64,000 nucleotides of DNA from JBKECY01 sp047975025 (GCA_047975025.1 JBKECY010000050.1:1-64000), one strand, 5' to 3'; counted from the first letter of the stretch, positions 7,436 through 16,620 are shown. Numbers and translations are program-made. The notes: generated by a model not told the origin, from the letters alone.

Positions 7436-8985
7436 ATAAGCATTTTCTCCCGGTATTCTGAAGGGGACAGACCAACATATTTCTTGAAACTTTTGCCGAA
7501 ATAATTGCCGTCCGTATAGCCGACTTTCGCTGAGATATCAGAGATTTTGTACTGTGAGTCCGCCAGAAGCTGCTTCGCCTTTTCAATCCGGTATTCTGTG
7601 ATGAACTGATTGAGCGTTACACCGGTCTCAGATTTGAATAACGTACATACATAAGAAGAGGACATATGAACATGTTCACTGATGCCCTTGACCGAGAGGC
7701 TCTGGCTGCGGTAGTTGTGATTGATAAAGTTCTTGATTGTCACGATGGTAGGGCTTTCCGGCGCCTGCTTTTCCATAGCCTTTAATAGGGCGGCCGACTT
7801 GTCCCGGAGCAGCTGATGCAGCTCGAGCAGCGTATGGCAGTCCTGGACGTATGAGAGTATGCTTTCTGAGTTGATGCCCGTATCACTGTAAGACAGCTGC
7901 AGCTGTCGGTAGGTATTCTGAATTATCATGAACAATTTGTAGTAAATGTCCTTGACCTGTGTCGGGAGTAAAAAATAGCTTTCGTCAAAGGTGGCGAAGA
8001 TTCCCTGCTCCACCTGTTCGACCCGACCGGCATCGTTCGCCAGCAGCGCTTCCTGATAGGAGGCGGAAGGGTCCTGAAATACGGGGGTTTCGGCAGGCTG
8101 ACCGTCCACATAGGGAAGAATACTGTTATATCGAAAGAAGAAACTGCTTTGCAGCAAAAAGACCGCAGATGAATAGGAAGTATAGACCCGCCGTAATCCC
8201 ACGACTGGTTTTCCGACCGCAACGAAGAACGTGATCACCTTGCTGAACAGCTCCCGGATGAACTCAGCGGTCTTGCGTATGGCTGCCTGATTGTATGTGG
8301 CGCCATAGATATGATAGATCAGATATTGATCGTGCTTCTCGACATGAATAAAGGACAGCTTATAGCGAGTAAGCCAGGATGACAGTGCTTCGTGATTCTG
8401 GCGGAGTATGTGCCCCGGAATCTCACTGACCGAATTGACGGACTTCAAGATGAGTGTCGTAAAGACCGTGGAGGAGGTTACAGTGATAGGCAGTGCTTCG
8501 AGTACAGCCGCCGTAAGCGGCATGTCCTGCTGGCTCGGGTAGGTCAGGGAAAGTGCCAGACGGCTGGCTTTTTCCAGCTGCTGGATTTCTACGGAGCGCC
8601 GGTTGCGACGCAGTGTTTCATTCGCTTCGATGGCTTCACAGATGGCCTCTTCTATATCCATTGGGTTGATCGGCTTTTCGACATAGCTTACGGCTTTTAG
8701 CTTGATGGCGGCTTTTAGATACTCCCGGTCGGAGTAGCCGCTCATGAAGATAATACTGGTCTCCGGCAGGACGGCCAATATTTTCTCTGCCATTTCAATT
8801 CCTGACATGCGGGGCATGCGGATGTCACTTATAATAATATCCGGCTTCTCTGCTTTGGCCATATTAAACCCAAGCAGCCCGTCCTCGGCCTGCAGCACAG
8901 TCTGAATATTCAGTGCATCCCAATTAATTGAAGAGATAATGCCCTGACGGGTGAGCTCTTCATCATCCACCACCAATAGTTTCAT
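7432..8985 (-). CDS. YesN-type response regulator with AraC output domain (first system)
   Basis: This 517-residue protein has an N-terminal receiver domain (VVDDEELTRQGI at the start, phospho-acceptor Asp in IISDIRMP, conserved Lys in VSYVEKP). A ~270-residue middle region of unknown fold, common to this class, follows, then a C-terminal AraC HTH pair (SVKGISEHVHMSSSYVCTLFK and ISDISAKVGYTDGNYFGKSFKK). The partner kinase follows directly in the same operon. AAAGGAG stands before the ATG. The divergent intergenic region (8986-9182) presumably holds its binding sites in front of the sugar transporter operon. Confidence 0.93.
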   Translation of the reverse strand: MKLLVVDDEELTRQGIISSINWDALNIQTVLQAEDGLLGFNMAKAEKPDIIISDIRMPRMSGIEMAEKILAVLPETSIIFMSGYSDREYLKAAIKLKAVSYVEKPINPMDIEEAICEAIEANETLRRNRRSVEIQQLEKASRLALSLTYPSQQDMPLTAAVLEALPITVTSSTVFTTLILKSVNSVSEIPGHILRQNHEALSSWLTRYKLSFIHVEKHDQYLIYHIYGATYNQAAIRKTAEFIRELFSKVITFFVAVGKPVVGLRRVYTSYSSAVFLLQSSFFFRYNSILPYVDGQPAETPVFQDPSASYQEALLANDAGRVEQVEQGIFATFDESYFLLPTQVKDIYYKLFMIIQNTYRQLQLSYSDTGINSESILSYVQDCHTLLELHQLLRDKSAALLKAMEKQAPESPTIVTIKNFINHNYRSQSLSVKGISEHVHMSSSYVCTLFKSETGVTLNQFITEYRIEKAKQLLADSQYKISDISAKVGYTDGNYFGKSFKKYVGLSPSEYREKMLI

Positions 8986-9182
8986 ATAGACTCCTTTTAC
9001 TATGAATCACAATACTCTATTTTGTTAGTTTACCAAAAATCTGAAAATATGCAAGTCACATAAAAAACGGAAAAATTTACCCGATTCTAAATTATTTACT
9101 GTTTATAGACAAAATGTGAACTGTTAGAATGAGAACAGATGAGGAAAAGGACTCTGTCTGTTGTTGGAAAGGAGAACGAGAA

Positions 9183-10691
9183 ATGTCGCAGTATATTCTC
9201 GAGTTGAAAGGGATTACTAAGATATTCCCTGGAGTTAAAGCACTGGATAATGTGCATTTTCAGCTAAAGCAAGGAGAAATCCACGCGCTTATGGGTGAGA
9301 ATGGTGCAGGTAAATCCACATTTATTAAAGTTATTACAGGGGTACATAAGGCCGAAGAGGGTGAAATGTATCTTGACGGTGAGAAAGTGAACTTCAAAGG
9401 ACCGGTTGATGCACAGAGAGCTGGAATTGCAGCTATTTATCAGCATGTTACGTCCTACCCTGATCTGACTGTCACTGAGAATATATTTATGGGACATGAG
9501 ATTTCCAAAAATGGTATCCTGCAGTGGGGCAAGATGAATCAGGAAGCTAACACACTTTTAAAGGAGCTGGATGCAGATTTTGACGCTACGATTGAAATGG
9601 GTGCGCTTAGTGTGGCACAGCAGCAGATGGTCGAGATTGCGAAAGCACTTTCTATGAAAGCCCGCATCATTATTATGGATGAGCCTACGGCAGCACTGAC
9701 GAAGAATGAATCGGAGAAGCTGTACGAAATCGCTGAGAAATTAAAAGCAGACGGAGCTTCCATTATATTTATCTCACACAGATTTGAAGATATGTACCGT
9801 CTGGCTTCCAAAGTTACGGTATTCAGGGATTCCCAGTATGTGGGAACCTATGATGTGAATGGGATTACCAATGCGGATCTGATTACGGCGATGGTTGGAC
9901 GTGAAATCAAGGACTTGTTCCCGAAACCGGAAGTTGAGTTGGGAGAAGAAATCATTCGCGTGGAGAATCTTTCACGTACCGGATATTTTAAAGATGTATC
10001 TTTTAACATCAGAAAAGGTGAAATCGTTGGACTGACCGGTCTGGTCGGCGCAGGACGTACAGAAGTCGTACAAACGATTTTCGGTGTGGAACATTACGAT
10101 ACAGGTAAAATCTTCCTGGAAGGAAAGCGTGTATCCATCCGCAAACCACTGGATGCAATGAAACTGGGCATTGGTCTTCTGCCGGAAGACAGACAGCATC
10201 AGGGACTGATCCTCGACTGGGGAATTGGTGAGAACATTACGCTGGCGGAATTGAGCAATATTTCCAAGAACGGCATAACCAATGTAAAGCATGAGAATGA
10301 GATCTCGAAGAAACTGGCAGAGTCAGTGGATACAAAAGCGGTAACGATTTTTGATAAAGCAAGTTCACTTTCCGGTGGTAATCAGCAGAAAGTGGTCGTT
10401 GCCAAGCTGCTTGCCTCGAAGCTAAAAGTCATTATTCTGGATGAGCCGACAAAAGGTGTGGATGTTGGTGCGAAAGCCGCAATCTACGAAATCATGGGCG
10501 ACCTTGCGAAGCAGGGCTATGCAATCCTGTTGATTTCCTCAGAAATGCCTGAGATACTTGGTATGAGTGATCGCATCATTACGATGTGCGAAGGAAAAGT
10601 AACCGGAGAACTCAACCGTAGCGAAGCAACACAGGAGCGTATTCTGGAGTTTGCTATGGCGAAGGATTATGATAAAGCAGGCGCGAAATAG
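9183..10691 (+). CDS. Sugar ABC transporter ATP-binding protein, CUT2 type (RbsA/RhaT-like)
   Basis: This protein has 502 residues with two nucleotide-binding domains in tandem, the hallmark of CUT2 monosaccharide importers. NBD1 has Walker A GENGAGKST, a signature around LSVAQQQMVEIAKAL and Walker B IIIMDEPTAAL. NBD2 has the degenerate P-loop GLVGAGRTE, a complete signature SLSGGNQQK and Walker B VIILDEPTKGVDVG. The start at 9183 is chosen because AAAGGAGA sits 7-14 bp upstream; an earlier in-frame ATG at 9129 has no ribosome site. Two permeases and a binding protein follow. The adjacent rhamnose mutarotase points to L-rhamnose or a related deoxysugar. Confidence 0.94.
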   Translation: MSQYILELKGITKIFPGVKALDNVHFQLKQGEIHALMGENGAGKSTFIKVITGVHKAEEGEMYLDGEKVNFKGPVDAQRAGIAAIYQHVTSYPDLTVTENIFMGHEISKNGILQWGKMNQEANTLLKELDADFDATIEMGALSVAQQQMVEIAKALSMKARIIIMDEPTAALTKNESEKLYEIAEKLKADGASIIFISHRFEDMYRLASKVTVFRDSQYVGTYDVNGITNADLITAMVGREIKDLFPKPEVELGEEIIRVENLSRTGYFKDVSFNIRKGEIVGLTGLVGAGRTEVVQTIFGVEHYDTGKIFLEGKRVSIRKPLDAMKLGIGLLPEDRQHQGLILDWGIGENITLAELSNISKNGITNVKHENEISKKLAESVDTKAVTIFDKASSLSGGNQQKVVVAKLLASKLKVIILDEPTKGVDVGAKAAIYEIMGDLAKQGYAILLISSEMPEILGMSDRIITMCEGKVTGELNRSEATQERILEFAMAKDYDKAGAK

Positions 10692-10706
10692 GAGGAGCGG
10701 TAGAAC

Positions 10707-11696
10707 ATGGGATCAAAATTGAAAAAACTCGCCAGCTCCAGAGAGATGAGTCTGGTAATTGTACTGATAATATTGTGCGGATTTATACAGTTTCGTAACA
10801 GTAATTTCCTGACCGCGAAGACGATTGGGGATATGTTCCAGAACTATTCCGTCACTATGGTACTGGCCATTGGTATGATGGGCGTACTGCTGATTGGAGG
10901 AATTGATATTTCTATCGGTTCCACCGTAGCGCTCTCTGGTATGATCACAGCACTTATGATGCGGGATGGTCTGTATGAGAATGTATTCGTAGGATTCTTG
11001 GTATCAATTCTTGTAGGATTGGCAGCCGGTGTCATCATCGGACTGGTCATCTCCAGAGGTGGTGTACTTCCGATTATCGCTACGTTGGGATTTATGAATA
11101 TTTACAGAGGTATTACCTATCTTGTGGCAGACAGCCGCTGGGTGGCAGCCTATGAGATACCGGATGGCTACAAAGCTTTTGCACTTGGAAAAGTGTTCGG
11201 AGTTCTAAATAATCTGGTGCTGATCATGATTATCTGTTATATTATATTCTTTGTAGTTATGAAATGGACAAAGTTCGGCAGAAAGATCTATGCAGTGGGA
11301 AGTAACCCGGAAGCAGCAGAAGTAAGCGGTATCAAAATCAAGAATATCAAACTTGCCTGCTATGCAATTCTGGGAGCGCTGTCCGGTCTGGTTGGTGCTA
11401 TGTGGGTTTCCTACTACGCATCAGCACAGGGCGATATGGGAACCGGTATTGAGATGGATGTTATCGCTGCCTGCGTTATCGGCGGTGTGAGTCTGACTGG
11501 TGGCCGCGGCAGTGTGGTCGGCGTATTCTTAGGTTCTCTTACCATGGCAATCATCAGCAATGCACTGCCGCTGATTGGGGTTTCCCAGTTCTGGCAGAAT
11601 GGTATCAAGGGTCTGATCATTATTGTGGCTGTTATACTGAATGTAATTACACAAAGAGTCATCGACCGCAATAACTTGAGAAGGAGGGAAATGTAG
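10707..11696 (+). CDS. Sugar ABC transporter permease 1, CUT2 type
   Basis: This 329-residue integral membrane protein has about ten hydrophobic segments and the BPD_transp_2 fold of RbsC/RhaP. The motif LIGGIDISIGSTVALSGM and the cytoplasmic EAA-like loop AVGSNPEAAEVSGIKIKNIK, which contacts the ATPase, are both clear. It begins 15 bp after the ATPase gene behind AGGAGG. A second, related permease follows 2 bp later, so the transporter is probably a heterodimer in the membrane. Confidence 0.94.
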   Translation: MGSKLKKLASSREMSLVIVLIILCGFIQFRNSNFLTAKTIGDMFQNYSVTMVLAIGMMGVLLIGGIDISIGSTVALSGMITALMMRDGLYENVFVGFLVSILVGLAAGVIIGLVISRGGVLPIIATLGFMNIYRGITYLVADSRWVAAYEIPDGYKAFALGKVFGVLNNLVLIMIICYIIFFVVMKWTKFGRKIYAVGSNPEAAEVSGIKIKNIKLACYAILGALSGLVGAMWVSYYASAQGDMGTGIEMDVIAACVIGGVSLTGGRGSVVGVFLGSLTMAIISNALPLIGVSQFWQNGIKGLIIIVAVILNVITQRVIDRNNLRRREM

Positions 11697-11698
11697 AC

Positions 11699-12715
11699 AT
11701 GGCAACAAAATCAGGAAGAACTATTATTGCTAAAAAGGAGTTCAGCTGGAAAAAATCCCTTCTTACTTGGGAGATGATGCTGGTCATCTTGTTTATCGCT
11801 ATTAATATCATGAATATATTTTTATCTGAGAACTACCTGAGTGTGAACGGCCTGTTTACAGCAACCTCATCTTTCTTGGAAAAAGCATTTATCGTATTAC
11901 CGATGGCTTACATACTTTTAATCGGTGAAATTGATATTTCCGTAGGTTCCACAGTTGCATTGTCCGCAGTACTTATGGCGATGTCCTTCAATGCAGGACT
12001 GCCTATGGGAGCCGCCATTGTAGTGTGTCTGCTGACAGGAACCGTATGCGGATTCATTAACGGTTTGATTCTGACAAGATTCCAGGAGCTGGCACCTATG
12101 ATCGTAACACTGGGTACGATGATTCTATACAGAGGTATCGCCGAAGCGCTCTTAGGAGATCAGGCAGCCGGCGGACTGACATCAGTCCAGTGGTTCAGTA
12201 ATCTGTATTGGGGAAAAGTCGGACCTGTACCGATTATGTTTATCGTATTTGTAATCTTTGCAATTATCTTCTGCTTCATTCTGCATAAGACAACCTTCGG
12301 AAGAAGAGTATATGCAATCGGAAGCAATAAAGTTTGTGCACAGTATTCAGGTATTTCCGTACAAAAGACCAGACTGCTGATTTATACAGTGACTGGCTTC
12401 ATGTGTGCCGTAACAGCTATTTTCCTGGCAGCACGTATGGGAAGTACTCGTTCAGATATTGCATCAGGCTATGAGATGGAAGCAATTTCCATGGTAGTTC
12501 TGGGCGGAATTTCTACCGCCGGTGGTAAGGGCAGATTCCCGGGAGCGTTAATCGCAATCTTCATCTTCGGATTCCTGCGCTACGGACTTGGATTGATTAA
12601 CATCTCATCTCAGGTCATGCTGGTCATCGTAGGAGCACTTCTGGTATTGGCAGTTATGCTGCCGAACCTGCGACTTAACGGACTGTTCAAGAGAAAGAAG
12701 ACACAGACCGCATAA
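11699..12715 (+). CDS. Sugar ABC transporter permease 2, CUT2 type
   Basis: This protein has 338 residues and the same fold as the preceding permease, with the matching motifs LIGEIDISVGSTVALSAVL and AIGSNKVCAQYSGISVQKTR. The N-terminal 20 residues are cytoplasmic and basic. The ribosome site GGAGGG lies within the end of the preceding gene, so translation is coupled. Two distinct permeases, as in RhaPQ of rhizobial rhamnose transporters, fit a deoxysugar importer better than the single-permease ribose system. Confidence 0.94.
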   Translation: MATKSGRTIIAKKEFSWKKSLLTWEMMLVILFIAINIMNIFLSENYLSVNGLFTATSSFLEKAFIVLPMAYILLIGEIDISVGSTVALSAVLMAMSFNAGLPMGAAIVVCLLTGTVCGFINGLILTRFQELAPMIVTLGTMILYRGIAEALLGDQAAGGLTSVQWFSNLYWGKVGPVPIMFIVFVIFAIIFCFILHKTTFGRRVYAIGSNKVCAQYSGISVQKTRLLIYTVTGFMCAVTAIFLAARMGSTRSDIASGYEMEAISMVVLGGISTAGGKGRFPGALIAIFIFGFLRYGLGLINISSQVMLVIVGALLVLAVMLPNLRLNGLFKRKKTQTA

Positions 12716-12788
12716 AGTCAGTGGCAGTGAATGCAGCACCATAGGGTGTATGTATAAAATATTATTTTTAATAATGGGAGGTAACAAA

Positions 12789-13895
12789 ATGAAAAAAAGA
12801 ATAGTAAGTGTATTACTATGCGCACTCATGGCTACCAGCCTGCTTGCAGGATGTGGTTCCTCAAGCTCAGGCTCAAGCGGTGATGCAACAACAGAGGCAG
12901 CAACAGAGGCAGCAACAGATACAAGCTCTGACTCTGAGGGCGGAACCGTTGATTACAGTGACATGAAACTTGCACTGATCACAAAATCCGCAGGAAATCC
13001 ATATAATGAAAAAGAAGCAGAAGGTTTTAAAGAAGTTGTTGAAGCGTTAGGCGCAGAAGCAATCATCAAACATCCTGAAACAGCATCTGCAGAAGCTCAG
13101 ATCACAATGATCAATGAGCTGGTTGCACAAAGTGTTGATTCAATTGCAATCGCAGGTAATGACTATGACGCACTGCAGCCGGCATTACAGGCAGCAGCTT
13201 CAGCAGGCATCAAAGTAACTTCACTTGATTCTAACATCAACCCGGACAGCCGTATTACCTTTGTTAACCAGGCTGGTGTACAGGAAGTTGCTGAAACACT
13301 GATGGACGCTGTACTTGATATTTCCGGCGGTTCAGGCGACTGGGCAATCCTTTCAGCTACAAGCCAGGCAGCTAACCAGAATGCTTGGATCGAAGCAATG
13401 AAAGAAGTTATGACAGATGATAAATACAAAGACCTTAATCTTGTAGAAACTGCTTATGGTGATGATGAATACCAGAAATCAGTTACACAGACACAGGCTC
13501 TTCTGAAAAACTATCCTGACCTTAAAGTAATCTGCGCACCTACAACTGTTGGTATCATGGCAGCAGCAAAAGTACTGCAGGATGAGCAATCCTCTGTTAA
13601 ACTGACAGGCCTTGGACTTCCTTCAGAGATGGCTGAATTCATCGGTGATGATGATGCACATTCATGCCCTTACATGTTCCTGTGGAATCCTATTGATGTA
13701 GGACGTCTGTCAGCATACACATCAGCAGCTTTAGTTGCAGGTGAAATCACAGGCGCAGCCGGTGAGACATTTGAAGCTGGCGACCTTGGAGAGAAAGAAA
13801 TCGTTGAAGCAAGTGACGGCGGTACAGAAATCATCGTTGGACCTCCATTTGAATTTCACGCAGATAACATTGACGAATGGAAATCAGTATACTAA
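12789..13895 (+). CDS. Sugar ABC transporter substrate-binding lipoprotein
   Basis: This protein has 368 residues. A lipoprotein signal peptide (MKKRIVSVLLCALMATSLLAGCGSS) gives a mature N-terminal Cys anchored in the outer leaflet of the membrane. A Ser/Gly/Thr/Glu-rich linker of ~40 residues follows, then a periplasmic-binding-protein type I fold (KLALITKSAGNPYNEKEAEGF, SIAIAGNDYDALQPALQAA). This resembles RhaS-type rhamnose-binding proteins and the autoinducer/ribose binding family. The start at 12789 follows GGGAGGT; the ATG at 12750 lacks a ribosome site. It captures the sugar for the two permeases. Confidence 0.93.
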   Translation: MKKRIVSVLLCALMATSLLAGCGSSSSGSSGDATTEAATEAATDTSSDSEGGTVDYSDMKLALITKSAGNPYNEKEAEGFKEVVEALGAEAIIKHPETASAEAQITMINELVAQSVDSIAIAGNDYDALQPALQAAASAGIKVTSLDSNINPDSRITFVNQAGVQEVAETLMDAVLDISGGSGDWAILSATSQAANQNAWIEAMKEVMTDDKYKDLNLVETAYGDDEYQKSVTQTQALLKNYPDLKVICAPTTVGIMAAAKVLQDEQSSVKLTGLGLPSEMAEFIGDDDAHSCPYMFLWNPIDVGRLSAYTSAALVAGEITGAAGETFEAGDLGEKEIVEASDGGTEIIVGPPFEFHADNIDEWKSVY

Positions 13896-13937
13896 ACTAT
13901 AGGGTATAATTTGATAACGCTATAGGAGGAAGAAAGT

Positions 13938-14252
13938 ATGATACGTAAATCTTTCAAAATGCATTTGAATGAAGGTCAGGCAGCAGAATACGAAAAACGC
14001 CATAATGAATTGTGGCCGGAGATGAAGGATATGATTCATGAATACGGCGGTCGTAACTATTCCATATTTCTGGATCATGAAACCGACACCTTGTTTGGCT
14101 ATATTGAGTTGGAGGATCCGGACAAATGGGCACAGACACCACAGACTGAAATCAATCAGAAGTGGTGGGCGTTCATGGCAGACATTATGCAGACGAATCC
14201 TGACAACAGCCCGGTAGCGGAAGATTTAACGGAACTATTCCATTTAGATTAA
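13938..14252 (+). CDS. rhaM: L-rhamnose mutarotase
   Basis: This 104-residue dimeric alpha/beta-barrel protein interconverts alpha- and beta-L-rhamnopyranose. It matches E. coli RhaM along its length: MIRKSF at the start, RHNELWPEM with the catalytic histidine, the Y(S/A)I(F/Y)LD strand, and the end NPDNSPV..DL.E.F.L. The substrate of this family is narrow, so it is the best single pointer that the transporter upstream carries L-rhamnose. It has its own GGAGGA site 7 bp before the ATG and lies 42 bp after the binding-protein gene. A terminator follows, so it is the last gene of the uptake operon. Confidence 0.96.
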   Translation: MIRKSFKMHLNEGQAAEYEKRHNELWPEMKDMIHEYGGRNYSIFLDHETDTLFGYIELEDPDKWAQTPQTEINQKWWAFMADIMQTNPDNSPVAEDLTELFHLD

Positions 14253-14270
14253 TGAACATGTAACACCTCA

Positions 14271-14308
14271 GAATTCCTTGTGGCCGTCATCCGGTCACAA
14301 GGAATTTT
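14271..14308 (+). terminator. Terminator of the uptake operon
   Basis: A stem of about 14 bp (AATTCCTTGTGGCC with GGTCACAAGGAATT) around a short loop ends in TTTT. It separates the uptake operon from the ParA gene. Confidence 0.85.
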
Positions 14309-14312
14309 ACTA

Positions 14313-14341
14313 TTGATTTTTTCTCCGAACACAAGTAGTAT
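14313..14341 (+). promoter_or_regulatory. Promoter of the ParA-type ATPase gene
   Basis: TTGATT at 14313-14318 and TAGTAT at 14336-14341 with a 17-bp spacer lie directly after the terminator. The ATPase pair is therefore transcribed apart from the sugar transporter. Confidence 0.6.
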
Positions 14342-14377
14342 ATAAGAGAAATGATATTTGGATTGCACGAGGTAGCC

Positions 14378-15175
14378 ATGAAGAAGACAAAAGTCATAAG
14401 TTTTGCGAACAACAAAGGCGGCAGCGGTAAATCAACGACCTGCTCAAATGTCGGCTGTGCGCTGGCACAGATGGGCAAGAAAGTACTCCTGATTGACGGA
14501 GATATGCAGTTGAACCTGTCCTTGTCCTTTTTTCCGGAGGACGTAGTATTGGAGTATGCGGCGGGTGAGAAGAATCTGTATTATGGGATTCGCAAGCAGG
14601 AAGATCTCACAGAGTATATTATCCCGACACCCTACGAGAATCTGGATCTGATTCCATCCTCGACTCTGATGAGTTCGATAGAATATGAACTGTTCAGTAA
14701 ATGGCAGCGTGAACTGATCTTGAAAAAGGGGATACGGTCGATTGTAGAGTCGCAGGTATATGATTACATCTTCATAGATGCGCCGCCGACACTCGGAGGC
14801 TGGGTCATGAATATTCTGTGTGCCAGCGATCAGGTAATCGTTCCTGTCGAAGCGACACCCTGGGGCCTGTTCGGTCTGGCCAACCTGTTCGAGTTCTTAG
14901 AAGAGGTAAAGCAGATTGCGCCGGAACTTTCAATCATGGGAATTGCTGTGACGAAAGTGGATATGCGTAAAAATTATTTCCGCCAGACGATGGAAACATT
15001 GCAGGATACGCAAGGAATCTATTTATTTGAATCCTATATCAAAGTCGACAGTGCCATCGAGTGGTCACAGGATAACAGCCAGCCGGTTGTTGCCTATAAG
15101 AAAAGCAGTAGAAGTGCAAAAGAGTATATAGCATTAGCTAAGGAGGTAGATAACATTGGCAATAGGAAAAGGTAG
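14378..15175 (+). CDS. ParA/Soj-family ATPase, orphan
   Basis: This 265-residue P-loop ATPase has the deviant Walker A motif NNKGGSGKST with the signature lysine, Walker A' LLIDGDMQLNLS, and Walker B YIFIDAPPTLG. There is no N-terminal DNA-binding domain (type Ib, Soj size). Such proteins bind DNA nonspecifically as ATP dimers and position a cargo when a partner stimulates hydrolysis. No ParB with CTPase and HTH domains is nearby. The partner appears to be the small basic protein that starts inside the end of this gene. The start at 14378 follows CGAGGT; an ATG at 14351 has no ribosome site. Location between deoxysugar uptake and the microcompartment locus invites a role in shell positioning, which is a hypothesis. 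Confidence 0.9.
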   Translation: MKKTKVISFANNKGGSGKSTTCSNVGCALAQMGKKVLLIDGDMQLNLSLSFFPEDVVLEYAAGEKNLYYGIRKQEDLTEYIIPTPYENLDLIPSSTLMSSIEYELFSKWQRELILKKGIRSIVESQVYDYIFIDAPPTLGGWVMNILCASDQVIVPVEATPWGLFGLANLFEFLEEVKQIAPELSIMGIAVTKVDMRKNYFRQTMETLQDTQGIYLFESYIKVDSAIEWSQDNSQPVVAYKKSSRSAKEYIALAKEVDNIGNRKR

Positions 15176-15530
15176 TATAGAGAGAGCATCAAAGGCAGCG
15201 GGACAGACAACACCCAAAACAGCGCAGACACAGGCAGAGGTGACACAGGAAACACAGCAGCCGGCTACGGCAGCAGCGGAGAAGACGGCAGTGAAACCGG
15301 CGGCTAAGAAGACAACAGCAGCGAAACCGGCAGCGAAGACAACAGCAGCGAAGACAGCAGCGAAACCGGCGGCTAAGACCGCAGAAGTGAAACCGGCAGC
15401 AGAAGCGAAACCGGCAGCTGCTAAAAAGGCACCTGCGAAAAAAGCGCCGGTGCGTTCCTCAGTGATTTCCAAGACTGTGGTAGATGTGCCCGTTAAAATC
15501 AAAGATGATATGCCGATTTACCTTCTGTAA
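15156..15530 (+). CDS. Small Ala/Lys/Pro/Thr-rich disordered protein, putative ParA partner
   Basis: This protein has 124 residues; roughly one third are alanine and about twenty are lysine. Three parts are visible: an N-terminal segment MAIGKGSIERASKAAG, a central low-complexity stretch of KPAAK/KTAAK-type repeats (residues ~35-95) predicted to be disordered, and a non-repetitive C-terminal segment VRSSVISKTVVDVPVKIKDD ending in MPIYLL. It starts at TTG, supported by AAGGAGGT 8 bp upstream, and overlaps the ParA gene by 20 bp, so the two are coupled. The basic N-terminus resembles the ParB/Noc peptide that stimulates ParA ATPases. Alternatives are an H1-like DNA-binding protein or a cell-envelope protein. 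No database family was recognised. Confidence 0.75.
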   Translation: MAIGKGSIERASKAAGQTTPKTAQTQAEVTQETQQPATAAAEKTAVKPAAKKTTAAKPAAKTTAAKTAAKPAAKTAEVKPAAEAKPAAAKKAPAKKAPVRSSVISKTVVDVPVKIKDDMPIYLL

Positions 15531-15543
15531 ACCGGCACCCTCG

Positions 15544-15588
15544 AAAGTATCCTAAGCGATGAAGTACATCGGGCAGGATACTTTTTTG
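15544..15588 (+). terminator. Terminator of the ParA pair
   Basis: AAAGTATCCT at 15544-15553 pairs with AGGATACTTT at 15575-15584 and is followed by more T. An inner GCGATG/CATCG pairing extends the hairpin. Confidence 0.85.
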
Positions 15589-15629
15589 ATGCTGGTTTTG
15601 ATGGTGCCCAAATAGGGCAGCAATCAGCC

Positions 15630-15658
15630 TTTACATTGGAGGGTGATTGTTCTATAAT
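15630..15658 (+). promoter_or_regulatory. Promoter of the AEC permease gene
   Basis: TTTACA at 15630-15635 and a perfect TATAAT at 15653-15658 are separated by 17 bp, 42 bp upstream of the start. Confidence 0.82.
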
Positions 15659-15699
15659 GGTTAAAGTTTATAATTTTTCCGAGGGAGAGAGGGCTTGAA

Positions 15700-16620
15700 A
15701 TGGTACAGATCGTAGTACAGAGAATTTTGATGATGCTTTTGATTATTGTAATTGGATTTATAGCCTGTAAAGTAAAACTGTTGTCTAAGGAAGGCGGCAA
15801 ACAGCTGTCGAACCTGCTGATGTATATCGTAAATCCTTTACTGATATTACTGTCGTTTCAGCAAAGTTTTGAGATGCGTCTGCTGAAGAACTTTCTGCTT
15901 GTGTTTCTAATCAGTTTTCTGGCACTGGCACTTATGACGCTTGCAAGTCATTTTCTGGTACGCAAGGAAGGACCGGATCGTCCAATCGAGCGCTATGCAC
16001 TGATTTACGGCAACTGCGGATTCTTCGGCATCCCGATTGTCAACAGTATTTATGGGGCAGAGGGCATCTTTTATCTGACCGCATTTATGGCGGCATTCAA
16101 CATCTTTAACTGGAGTCTGGGGATTACCATGATGAAAGGGAATGATGAGAAGATGCAGGTCAGAGAAGTATTGCGCAACCTGGTGAATCCGACGATTATC
16201 GGTACTGTGATTGGTTTTGGACTGTTTTTAAGCAGTATCACGCTTCCGGGCCTGCTCTCGAACGGATTGCAGCTGGTGGCGGATATGAATACTCCGCTTG
16301 CTATGATAGTTGCGGGTATTGCGCTGAGCCAGAACAAGATTTCCGAAGTGATTAAGAACAGACGCCTGCCGCTGATTGTTTTGCTGCTGTTGGTGGTGTC
16401 ACCAGCCATTGTCATTATTCCTTTGTATTTCATCCCGGTGGCGGTAGAGCTTAAGGTGATTGTAAGTATTGCGTGTGCCTGCCCGGCAGGAACTACAATC
16501 AATACGTTCGCGTTGAAGTTCGATAAGAATGCAGGATATGCAGCGCAGATCTATTCAATCTCTACGATTTGTTCGGCAATTACGATTCCGTTGTTCCTGT
16601 TATTATATTCACTGGGATAA
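15700..16620 (+). CDS. AEC-family (auxin efflux carrier-like) permease
   Basis: This 306-residue protein has about ten hydrophobic helices in two five-helix halves, as in the AEC/PIN-like family. The region YGNCGFFGIPIVNSIYG is typical of the first half, and the second half carries ACACPAGTTINTFALKFDKN. Bacterial members export or import organic acids such as malate or malonate. The substrate here is unknown; an acid made by deoxysugar fermentation is possible. It has its own promoter and shares a bidirectional terminator with the convergent PHP gene. Confidence 0.88.
   Translation: MVQIVVQRILMMLLIIVIGFIACKVKLLSKEGGKQLSNLLMYIVNPLLILLSFQQSFEMRLLKNFLLVFLISFLALALMTLASHFLVRKEGPDRPIERYALIYGNCGFFGIPIVNSIYGAEGIFYLTAFMAAFNIFNWSLGITMMKGNDEKMQVREVLRNLVNPTIIGTVIGFGLFLSSITLPGLLSNGLQLVADMNTPLAMIVAGIALSQNKISEVIKNRRLPLIVLLLLVVSPAIVIIPLYFIPVAVELKVIVSIACACPAGTTINTFALKFDKNAGYAAQIYSISTICSAITIPLFLLLYSLG

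Noticed and set aside
8986..9182. Imperfect TTTACC-containing repeats as operator of the first transporter
   Set aside because: The two copies differ in spacing and in most flanking bases; the match is not better than expected in AT-rich DNA.
15290..15430. Short repeats in the small basic protein gene considered as a CRISPR-like or satellite array
   Set aside because: The units are irregular 12-24-bp codon repeats within an open frame with a good ribosome site; there are no constant repeats with unique spacers and no cas genes.
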